This document shows positions 37,501 through 42,420 of a stretch of DNA of 64,000 nt, piece after piece. Under the pieces are notes generated by a model, which searched no databases, had not been told where the DNA came from, and saw only the letters and a list, made by a program, of their open reading frames with translations. The translations under genes were made by a program, and so were the position numbers. Location of the stretch: NCBI GenBank assembly GCA_965261315.1, contig CBDHDM010000038.1:62001-126000 (forward strand). Reading direction: 5' to 3'. The first letter of the stretch is position 1. Each line of letters opens with the position of its first letter. This stretch comes from Endozoicomonas sp965261315. GTDB lineage: Bacteria > Pseudomonadota > Gammaproteobacteria > Pseudomonadales > Endozoicomonadaceae.

Positions 37501-40500
37501 CTGGCGGAGGAAGCAACCGGTGCTCGTGCGGCGATCATCAAGGGACTGACACCGACCGGGGATGATGAGCCGGGCGCGCCGGGGCTGAGTGGCCTCATCC
37601 TGCCCAAGATCCTGCCGGAAATCCGGGAAGCCATCGACGGGCAGCTGAACCAGGCCATGGCCCGGGTGCTGCGCCAGGGCGCCCGGCAATTCCAGACGAC
37701 CATGGACAACAACCGGCTGCTGTCCCTGCCGGCGGTGCGCTCTGCCGTGGAGCAGGTGGCGAAGCAGGCCTTGCAGGAGGGTACCGGGAAGCTCGGGTCG
37801 CAGCTGGATCACTTATTCACTGAGGTGCTGGATCCGGTCAAGGTGGCACTGAAAGCCGAACTGGTGACGTTCCAGACGACAGCGGTTACCAACCTGGTCG
37901 ACTGGCTGAAAGCCGAGGACTATGCCGGTGCCCAGCGGTTGATGGCACCGCTGGTGACGCAACTGAAGCAGGTCATCCAGCCCATGCTGCTGACCCTGCT
38001 GGCGGAACAGCTGGATGACACGGTAGATCGTGAACAGCTGGCATCACAGGCCGGCCCCTACCTGGATGGCCTGGTGCAGGCACTGCTGGCCCCGGTGATC
38101 GACGACAGCCTGAAGCGGGTGGTTGACTGGGCTGAAGGCGACCCGCAGGCGATCGTTGACGAGATCCAGCCAACCGTTAAAGAGACCGTGGACTGGGCAC
38201 AGTCCATGCTGATGGATGCGGTTCGTAATAAACAGCAGCAGCTGCAGTCGTTCATGGCGGAAGAAGGTGAGGTGACCGTGGTGGAGCGGGCCCGGTTACT
38301 GGCGGACGGGCTGGCCGGGGCACCGGAAGTGGCCGACGAGCCAGCGGCGGCCTCGACCGGACCTGAGTTGCTGACGGCCGAGGTGATTGGATCCCTAAGT
38401 AGGGGGATTACTGCGGTGATCAGTAACGGGGCTGATATCATTCGTCGTAAAGCATGGGCAGATAACCTGCGGTTGAAATTAGGAGAAGATGAGCATAGCT
38501 CCAGAATGTCTATTCTCCCAATGGTTAAGCGCCATGTTCAGCGAATTGTTAATGAAGCGGTAAGTGCTGGGACTGAATATGGTATCAGGCAGCTTGCAGA
38601 ACCATCAGATGGAGATCCGGTTGGTGTTACTGAGGCCATAAAGGTGCATGTGCAAGGCCTTACTGCAGGCTATTTAAGCCATATGGTTGCCGATGCAATT
38701 GAAGGTCTGGCTGATGCTGTTAATAAGAATGCAGGTGACATCCAAAACTCTATTGAGACGGTGTTGAAGAATAGCGGGCCTCCAATGGACTTGGCGGCAT
38801 TATTAACCCCACATATTAATGGTGCTATTGATCAGGCTCTGCATCAAGGCAGGCGTTTTATTCAGGAGGGAATTTCAAAATGGATTGAAGCTAATGCATC
38901 GGAAGCTACTCCAGAGCTGCATAAGGCTATTGATAAAATTTTGACTCATATTATGGCTAATGGTGGTAAGTGGGTTAAAGATAATCAACAAGGGATTGAA
39001 ATAGGAGTTTTAGCACCTATACAGGAGGAAATTACTGCAACTCTCAAGAAGGCTCAGGCTGACATTATTAAAAATGTTGCTCTCTGGTTGAGTGATGAAG
39101 CTAATTTAAATCGCCTCGTCTCAACTTTTACAAACGAAATCCGTACTGCTGTTACCAATGTTGTTACTGCTACTGTGGCGAAGCAAATTTCTGGAAAAGA
39201 TAGAGGGCCAGAATTTGAGCGTGTGATTAATGATATTATCCCTTATGTAACCCCCATCGTTGATCAGGCTTTGACGCAGGGCATCACTTACACTGTTAAA
39301 TGTCTTTCTGGCTGGGTCCAGCACCATGGCGCAGACATCTCATCTCTGGTAAATCCTTTGATTGATAAAACTGTCCGAGATGTTATGCCTTCGGTGCGTA
39401 AAGCGGTTCAGGATAAAGCGTTACTGCTGGCACATGCTAAGGCTCAGGATATTGATTTCAATAAGCTGGCTGCAGAATTGGCTGTTGCTTTTGTCGATCG
39501 CTTTGATCCTGATACTCTTACTTCTGGAGCTTTAAAGGTTGAACCGAAAAGCAGTGTGGCAAAGGAACTGCCCAAGGTTTTATGCTTCTTGATGCAAACT
39601 GCTGAAACCTATGAGTGTTTAGGCGGAAATCTGATGGAGCCCGTCAAGATTGATCGTGTCGAAATAGATGGTCGGGTGTTTAAGGATATCAAGGCTCAGC
39701 TAATTAAAATGGCTGATGGCTCTATCCGGATTCGGAAAATGGATTTGAAATTCGAGGACATAGATAAAATTGATATTGATATTGAAATAGCCGGTATATC
39801 AATTTCATATCAATTACCGGAAAAAAGTAAATTGTACAGAGCCGCTTTACTATCATCTGCTCCCATGATGAGTCCTGCCGATTTAGCTCGAAGTCTTTTT
39901 GATGCATTTGTACCAGAACACATCGATTTTAATATTGATCAAATTACTGGCGAGTTTCATGATGTTATTCTTGATGGCCCTGGAGAAGATACTCTTGGCT
40001 TTGGGCTTAGCGACATCAAATTATCTCTTCGTCTACATCAATACTATCCAAAACCGTATATGGATATTAGTGTCGGGCCGAAAGATGGGCATAAAACCAT
40101 TGAGTCGATAAAGGTGAAGGTAGCAGGCCAGGGCGTGGTTGATCATATAGAGGCTGATATTAACGTTGACCGTTATCGGAATGGTTCTGCTGATGTGAGG
40201 GTACTGGTAGAGCCTGGACGGCTGAGTCGCCTGGCAGGGTGGCTGCTTGGAGGACCCGTTGAAATAGAAGCAAAACCCTCTATCAACAATGCCATAGGAA
40301 CACTAAATGATGTTGAGTCGATCCGTGTTCGTGCTCCTCGCTTCGGTGGGATATGTAATGCCCTGGTAAAGAATACGATCAAAGCTTTCAATCCTGACTT
40401 CAGTTTGGGAGATGATGGTAAACCCGTCTTAAAGTTAAAACTAGCATTATTCTCTGAAGAAAGGTCAAACCCGATTACCCGCTGGTTAGCCAAAGCTGCG

Positions 40501-41466
40501 AATCGCATCTTACAATTTTTCACAAAGCCTATTGAAGTACGGATGTCGTTTAAAGGAGCGCCGTATGTGCCACCAGAAAAAGGTGAAAAGGGCCTCGGTT
40601 CATTTAATGGTATACGGTTTATTGATGGATTATTTAACCCCTGTCCTCTGTCCATTCAGAGTGATACCCATGAAGAACTGCTGAGGGATCTTCGGGCGGT
40701 TTCAATAGATGAGAATCCACAAGGTCATCTTAACCAGCTTGGTAAAATTATTGACCAGGTGATAGAGGAGTTCCGGCTGGGTAATGCCCCGTCAGATCTC
40801 AGTTTGGTGAGAGAGATTCCATTAGAAAGTCTGGCTTTGCTGGTTAATCATGTGAAGGAAAATGACGGTAGGCAGGAAGATTGTGCTCGTCTGTTATTCC
40901 TGGTTGCCAACCTGGTTGAAGCACTTCCAGAAAAAGCTGTTCAACTGGTAAACAGTACTGGGTTTACACCTGAACCAGGTGGGCAGCCTTACCTGTTACA
41001 TTTGATATCGGCCACTCCCACTACCTGTTGGCTTGCGAATCCAGAGGATGGAAAAGTGATGGAGCCCGTATACCAGAGTCATCGATTCAAGTGTTTGCAG
41101 GAGTTTTGGAAGAATAGCCAGAGTAACCCGGATGGTAGTATTTATAGTCCCTACAGTGAAAAAGAACCCGTTCAGGAGTTTACTGAAAAGGCGGTAGAGA
41201 AGGTGCGTACACTGGTTGGCGAAATAAATATTCCAGATGACATCAAGTTGATGATGGCCCGTGATTTTGATTTCGCCAAAATGTTCGGTATCGGGGCACC
41301 CACAAAGCAGGATTTGGTGGTAAGTTCTCCTGTAAATCAGCCTTTATTCTATTCGCATGGCGTACCGCCTGTGAATCGCATAAAGGATATGGGGTGGTCA
41401 AAACGCCGATTTGATGTCCCTGAAGGGATTGAGCTTTCAGGAGGCTCCACAGCCCCTGTTGCTTAA
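25591..41466 (+). CDS. Giant 5,291-residue repeat protein of unknown function
   Basis: This is one uninterrupted 15.9-kb frame; I recognise no family. Residues 1-290 are Ser/Pro/Asn-rich and look disordered. Residues about 300-690 are helical and AT-rich in coding. Residues 693-1522 are two near-identical 415-residue units and 1523-4259 are seven near-identical 391-residue units, all in GC-rich code. Residues about 4260-4640 are a diverged copy of the same unit in AT-rich code. Residues about 4650-5000 alternate short beta-type segments (IDRVEIDGRVF, KMDLKFEDIDKIDIDIEIAG), and the last 290 are helical. Units are built of amphipathic helices with recurring Pro, Leu and Trp positions. There is no signal peptide or clear membrane anchor. 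It lies between murA and hisG, usually adjacent. A scaffold, lipid-binding or host-directed role is possible; none is shown. Confidence 0.8.
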   Translation: MDLMRLIIINQGTIAGVSGSPDGSNRSLECARPDSSPSSDNNSNRLQGRLSPASDNPIFLSDRESITPVPGQSILATQGFLLRKEEHTGQEEASSVPQLRVNIPFSETSESDDYFDAESGWGSDQQDFTPQIPLSSSIGNEHKQQGSNTVGHSRSREALPENSGSESAYSDAPTWGESDQPLLSAVGSQPMQPTFETVRKNGQEESGDVSLEALGSEPKPKKTGFFASITGMLGRVGKKNRGQEAKTHTSPKNTQEPTAGHSNLAQATKPSETSSSSPSTSHKPVKTGWTFNPINLVGEFAEEKLKKTAFKYAEDPRFQKALANAIRNLLINEVRTIDSLAEDVMPSFSSSSVRPKERGVFNSLYGEVKCHIKTRCNEALSECIQYGSGKILGNSEGSPISSFTPAVSFALQQKVENILIGNLRWLVTSPEGGEKIQLWLEGKLKDFIEKESREFRLNQPAGESDSELKKQIEELPDDLTRKIDEGLRSVSTAVKNSAGGNSLPLVRFLGAAVNEIMIKAVEDGTLKVESDFEGFANEVIGVLVHSIQDVHSDVVRMFSTKTAAEFRKVKDLREGLIQKVINATINEYCKAIGGGNFLRLAKKPVEWFVKSKLDALINKYSDEGEFKKEVDELLIKNVPDVIAAIKLSIQRAKWIAARLTLHEEIKAKYIDEGIEHHDEVAADDTQKLNRSQLLPTEIPAVSQGLVEAVKLGLGELQRQQPEIKARIQPHLTAVVDTAVKRAAAHGAVQVAGEEGAAAMRPGAFSAAAMPWCQGTATELLNQALTRGLATATAWVEQDQDGARAAITRALTPASGDSAEGTGQAAAAAGDDLSARILPHLRKAIDGTLDEALADILSQGVAPLRTAVQENRLLSTPAIRDALDQAVLQAVEEQMTRAGGQVNPLSDNVIEPVMATLASELTAGQATAVASVVTWLKSGDNARTLTGKITPALRPVVERVLADVLVDQLLPEGSEDGTESFKAAIQPYLHGLVEQFLDRAVNYSLERVVAWAEGHGDDITARVQPEIEKTLAGARKEVTGAIRVQQERLCQMAGQDRAKSLGVMALAQRVALNTEIRHGRKATGPTAPEAVTATGATAGGEQKPAWQRLLPTEIPAVSQGLVEAVKLGLGELQRQQPEIKARIQPHLTAVVDTAVKRAAAHGAVQVAGEEGAAAMRPGAFSAAAMPWCQGTATELLNQALTRGLATATAWVEQDQDGARAAITRALTPASGDSAEGTGQAAAAAGDDLSARILPHLRKAIDGTLDEALADILSQGVAPLRTAVQENRLLSTPAIRDALDQAVLQAVEEQMTRAGGQVNPLSDNVIEPVMATLASELTAGQATAVASVVTWLKSGDNARTLTGKITPALRPVVERVLADVLVDQLLPEGGEDGTESVKAAIQPYLHGLVEQFLDRSVSYSLERVVAWAEGHGDDITARVQPEIEKTLAGARKEVTGAIRVQQERLCQMAGQDRAKSLGVTALAQRVALNTEIRHGRKATGPAAPEAVTATGATAGGEQKPAWQRLLTAEVIGSLGDGLVAALREGVSVVRTKRQAMEDEIRSHLPPLVTAGVGAGTQHAGRQAAGDHTLDTAADGFSEAVEPWCQGLASGLLTEALSEGLNKVEAWLAEEATGARAAIIKGLTPTGGEEPGAPGLSGLILPKVLPEIREAIDGQLNQAMARVLRQGARQFQTTMGNNRLLSLPAVRSAVEQVAKQALQKGTGKLGSQLDHLSTEVLDPVKVALKAELVTFQTTAVTNLVDWLKADDYAGVRQLMAPLVTQLKQIVQPMLLTLLAEQLGDTVDREQLASQAGPYLDGLVQALLAPAIDDSLKRVVDWAEGDPQAIVDEIQPTVKETVDWAQSMLMDAVRNKQQQLQSFMAEDGEVTVVERARLLADGLAGTPEVVDESAEAPNGPELLTAGVIGSLGDGLVAALREGVSVVRTKRQAMEDEIRSHLPPLVTAGVGAGTQHAGRQAAGDHTLDTAADGFSEAVEPWCQGLASGLLTEALSEGLNKVEAWLAEEATGARAAIIKGLTPTGDDEPGAPGLSGLILPKVLPEIREAIDGQLNQAMARVLRQGARQFQTTMDNNRLLSLPAVRSAVEQVAKQALQEGTGKLGSQLDHLFTEVLDPVKVALKAELVTFQTTAVTNLVDWLKADDYAGAQRLMAPLVTQLKQVIQPMLLTLLAEQLGDTVDREQLASQAGPYLDGLVQALLAPVIDDSLKRVVDWAEGDPQAIVDEIQPTVKETVDWAQSMLMDAVRNKQQQLQSFMAEDGEVTVVERARLLADGLAGTPEVVDESAEAPNGPELLTAGVIGSLGDGLVAALREGVSVVRTKRQAMEDEIRSHLPPLVTAGVGAGTQHAGRQAAGDHTLDTAADGFSEAVEPWCQGLASGLLTEALSEGLNKVEAWLAEEATGARAAIIKGLTPTGGEEPGAPGLSGLILPKVLPEIREAIDGQLNQAMARVLRQGARQFQTTMDNNRLLSLPAVRSAVEQVAKQALQEGTGKLGSQLDHLSTEVLDPVKVALKAELVTFQTTAVTNLVDWLKADDYAGVRQLMAPLVTQLKQVIQPMLLTLLAEQLGDTVERDALEQLATPYLNGLVQALLAPVIDDSLKRVVDWAEGDPQAIVDEIQPTVKETVDWAQSMLMDAVRNKQQQLQSFMAEEGEVTVVERARLLADGLAGTPEVVDESAEAPNGPELLTAGVIGSLGDGLVAALREGVSVVRTKRQAMEDEIRSHLPPLVTAGVGAGTQHAGRQAAGDHTLDTAADGFSEAVEPWCQGLASGLLTEALSEGLNKVEAWLAEEATGARAAIIKGLTPTGGEEPGAPGLSGLILPKVLPEIREAIDGQLNQAMARVLRQGARQFQTTMDNNRLLSLPAVRSAVEQVAKQALQKGTGKLGSQLDHLSTEVLDPVKVALKAELVTFQTTAVTNLVDWLKADDYAGVRQLMAPLVTQLKQIVQPMLLTLLAEQLGDTVDREQLASQAGPYLDGLVQALLAPAIDDSLKRVVDWAEGDPQAIVDEIQPTVKETVDWAQSMLMDAVRNKQQQLQSFMAEDGEVTVVERARLLADGLAGTPEVVDESAEAPNGPELLTAGVIGSLGDGLVAALREGVSVVRTKRQAMEDEIRSHLPPLVTAGVGAGTQHAGRQAAGDHTLDTAADGFSEAVEPWCQGLASGLLTEALSEGLNKVEAWLAEEATGARAAIIKGLTPTGGEEPGAPGLSGLILPKVLPEIREAIDGQLNQAMARVLRQGARQFQTTMDNNRLLSLSAVRSAVEQVAKQALQEGTGKLGSQLDHLSTEVLDPVKVALKAELVTFQTTAVTNLVDWLKADDYAGAQRLMAPLVTQLKQVIQPMLLTLLAEQLGDTVDREQLASQAGPYLDGLVQALLAPVIDDSLKRVVDWAEGDPQAIVDEIQSTVEETVDWAQFMLMDAVRNKQQQLQSFMAEEGEVTVVERVRLLADGLAGTPEVVDESAEAPNGPELLTAGIIGSLGDGLVAALREGVSVVRTKRQAMEDEIRSHLPPLVTAGVGAGTQHAGRQAAGDHTLDTAADGFSEAVEPWCQGLASGLLTEALSEGLNKVEAWLAEEATGARAAIIKGLTPTGGEEPGAPGLSGLILPKVLPEIREAIDGQLNQAMARVLRQGARQFQTTMDNNRLLSLSAVRSAVEQVAKQALQEGTGKLGSQLDHLSTEVLDPVKVALKAELVTFQTTAVTNLVDWLKADDYAGAQRLMAPLVTQLKQVIQPMLLTLLAEQLGDTVDREQLASQAGPYLDGLVQALLAPVIDDSLKRVVDWAEGDPQAIVDEIQSTVEETVDWAQFMLMDAVRNKQQQLQSFMAEEGEVTVVERVRLLADGLAGTPEVVDESAEAPNGPELLTAGIIGSLGDGLVAALREGVSVVRTKRQAMEDEIRSHLPPLVTAGVGAGTQHAGRQAVGDHTLDTAADGFSEAVEPWCQGLASGLLTEALSEGLNKVEAWLAEEATGARAAIIKGLTPTGDDEPGAPGLSGLILPKILPEIREAIDGQLNQAMARVLRQGARQFQTTMDNNRLLSLPAVRSAVEQVAKQALQEGTGKLGSQLDHLFTEVLDPVKVALKAELVTFQTTAVTNLVDWLKAEDYAGAQRLMAPLVTQLKQVIQPMLLTLLAEQLDDTVDREQLASQAGPYLDGLVQALLAPVIDDSLKRVVDWAEGDPQAIVDEIQPTVKETVDWAQSMLMDAVRNKQQQLQSFMAEEGEVTVVERARLLADGLAGAPEVADEPAAASTGPELLTAEVIGSLSRGITAVISNGADIIRRKAWADNLRLKLGEDEHSSRMSILPMVKRHVQRIVNEAVSAGTEYGIRQLAEPSDGDPVGVTEAIKVHVQGLTAGYLSHMVADAIEGLADAVNKNAGDIQNSIETVLKNSGPPMDLAALLTPHINGAIDQALHQGRRFIQEGISKWIEANASEATPELHKAIDKILTHIMANGGKWVKDNQQGIEIGVLAPIQEEITATLKKAQADIIKNVALWLSDEANLNRLVSTFTNEIRTAVTNVVTATVAKQISGKDRGPEFERVINDIIPYVTPIVDQALTQGITYTVKCLSGWVQHHGADISSLVNPLIDKTVRDVMPSVRKAVQDKALLLAHAKAQDIDFNKLAAELAVAFVDRFDPDTLTSGALKVEPKSSVAKELPKVLCFLMQTAETYECLGGNLMEPVKIDRVEIDGRVFKDIKAQLIKMADGSIRIRKMDLKFEDIDKIDIDIEIAGISISYQLPEKSKLYRAALLSSAPMMSPADLARSLFDAFVPEHIDFNIDQITGEFHDVILDGPGEDTLGFGLSDIKLSLRLHQYYPKPYMDISVGPKDGHKTIESIKVKVAGQGVVDHIEADINVDRYRNGSADVRVLVEPGRLSRLAGWLLGGPVEIEAKPSINNAIGTLNDVESIRVRAPRFGGICNALVKNTIKAFNPDFSLGDDGKPVLKLKLALFSEERSNPITRWLAKAANRILQFFTKPIEVRMSFKGAPYVPPEKGEKGLGSFNGIRFIDGLFNPCPLSIQSDTHEELLRDLRAVSIDENPQGHLNQLGKIIDQVIEEFRLGNAPSDLSLVREIPLESLALLVNHVKENDGRQEDCARLLFLVANLVEALPEKAVQLVNSTGFTPEPGGQPYLLHLISATPTTCWLANPEDGKVMEPVYQSHRFKCLQEFWKNSQSNPDGSIYSPYSEKEPVQEFTEKAVEKVRTLVGEINIPDDIKLMMARDFDFAKMFGIGAPTKQDLVVSSPVNQPLFYSHGVPPVNRIKDMGWSKRRFDVPEGIELSGGSTAPVA
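27667..30156 (+). repeat. Two tandem 1,245-bp in-frame repeats (type A)
   Basis: Copies start at 27667 and 28912, each at the codons for LLPTEIPAVSQGLVEAVK. The period of 1,245 bp gives 415 residues. The copies differ at only a few sites, for example EGSEDGTESF against EGGEDGTESV and RAVNYSLER against RSVSYSLER. The GC-rich code begins abruptly near 27660: I count 48 G+C in 27841-27900 against 22 in 27541-27600. Confidence 0.95.
30157..38367 (+). repeat. Seven tandem 1,173-bp in-frame repeats (type B)
   Basis: Copies start at 30157, 31330, 32503, 33676, 34849, 36022 and 37195, each with LLTA(E/G)(V/I)IGSLGDG. A partial start of an eighth lies at 38368 and diverges after about 25 bases. The period of 1,173 bp gives 391 residues. 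Marker variants pair the copies: 1 with 4 (QKGTGKLG, KQIVQP), 2 with 7 (GDDEPGAPG, DHLFTEV) and 5 with 6 (SLSAVRS, QSTVEETVDWAQF). Copy 3 alone has VERDALEQLATPYLNG. Confidence 0.96.
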
Positions 41467-41766
41467 GTGGGGCATGGTGAATATGTCATCAACAAAATGT
41501 GCTCTCCGATCCATGCAAATACAGGTCAGCAGTGTACTAACGCATAACGCCTTTCTACGTACCTTTCCTTATATCTATGTTATCATTCAACCCTGTTCGT
41601 CAGGAGTATCCATATGGAGATACTCTCTGGGGAAAGGGCACGTTATTTGCAAATACCAATAGCTGGTAAACCATAAATAACGATTCATAGATTCTTAATT
41701 GTGCAGTTCTTCTATCTTCGCCAATTGTTACAACACGCATTATAAATAAGGAAGCCTGAGAGAAGT
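41467..41766. other. 300-bp intergenic region before hisG
   Basis: No gene is supported. A hairpin GAGTATCCATATGGAGATACTC lies at about 41604-41625 without a T-tract. The region must end transcription of the giant gene and start hisGD. AAGGAAG just before 41767 is a reasonable ribosome binding site for hisG. Confidence 0.5.
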
Positions 41767-42420
41767 ATGTCGAGCCAGATCACCATTGCGCTGTCCAAGG
41801 GGCGCATCCTTAAAGAGACTCTCCCCCTGTTGAAAGCCGCGGGTATTGAGCCTGCTGAAGACCCGGATAAAAGTCGCAGACTGGTGATTGGTACAACGCA
41901 TCCACATGTAAATCTATTGATTGTCCGAGCCAGCGATGTGCCAACTTATGTGGAGTACGGCGCTGCGGATATGGGGGTCGCGGGTAAGGATGTACTGATG
42001 GAGCACGGTTCTTCTGAACTGTATGAACCCCTCGATTTGAAAATTGCCCAGTGCAAGTTGATGACCGCTGGAAAGGTTGGGGCTCCAATGTCTTCCGGCC
42101 GACTCAAGGTGGCCACTAAATTTGTGAATGTCGCCACGCAGTATTATGCCTCCCAAGGGGTTCAGGCTGACATCATCAAGCTCTATGGTTCAATGGAGCT
42201 GGCGCCATTGGTTGGCCTTGCGGATATCATCATTGATGTGGTGGATACAGGGAACACCCTGCGGGCTAATGGGTTGGAACCTCAGGAGTTGATTGCTGAA
42301 ATCAGTTCCAGAATGGTAGTGAACAGGGCTTCCATGAAAGTGAAATACAAGTTGATTGGTCAGATATTGGATCAGCTGTCCAGAACCATCAAAGCGAGTG
42401 CGGTTGAGGAGAAGGCATGA
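41767..42420 (+). CDS. hisG: ATP phosphoribosyltransferase, short catalytic form
   Basis: This is a 217-residue HisG of the short type (ITIALSKGRILKETLPLL; YGAADMGVAGKDVL; GLADIIIDVVDTGNTLRANG). It catalyses the first step of histidine synthesis, joining ATP and PRPP. Short HisG lacks the C-terminal regulatory domain and needs HisZ for activity and feedback control; hisZ is not in this window. It overlaps hisD by four bases (ATGA), so the two are translationally coupled. The region upstream is interrupted by the giant gene, whereas Pseudomonas has murA directly before hisG. Confidence 0.95.
   Translation: MSSQITIALSKGRILKETLPLLKAAGIEPAEDPDKSRRLVIGTTHPHVNLLIVRASDVPTYVEYGAADMGVAGKDVLMEHGSSELYEPLDLKIAQCKLMTAGKVGAPMSSGRLKVATKFVNVATQYYASQGVQADIIKLYGSMELAPLVGLADIIIDVVDTGNTLRANGLEPQELIAEISSRMVVNRASMKVKYKLIGQILDQLSRTIKASAVEEKA

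Noticed and set aside
27667..38367. Interpreting the tandem repeats as a CRISPR array or as an RTX/adhesin repeat
   Set aside because: Units are over 1.1 kb, contiguous and coding, with no spacers; the glycine/aspartate nonapeptides of RTX and Ig-like adhesin strands are absent.
27667..38367. Repeat array as a pure assembly artefact
   Set aside because: Copies differ by specific in-frame substitutions and the frame stays open throughout, so at least several copies are real; exact copy number still depends on long-read support.
27661..38441. Long minus-strand open frames, including one of 801 codons, and many repeated 115- and 229-codon frames
   Set aside because: They lie antisense to the GC-rich repeats, recur with the same 1,245- and 1,173-bp periods, and encode Arg/Pro/His-rich sequence typical of shadow frames in GC-rich DNA. 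No ribosome binding sites or domains support them.
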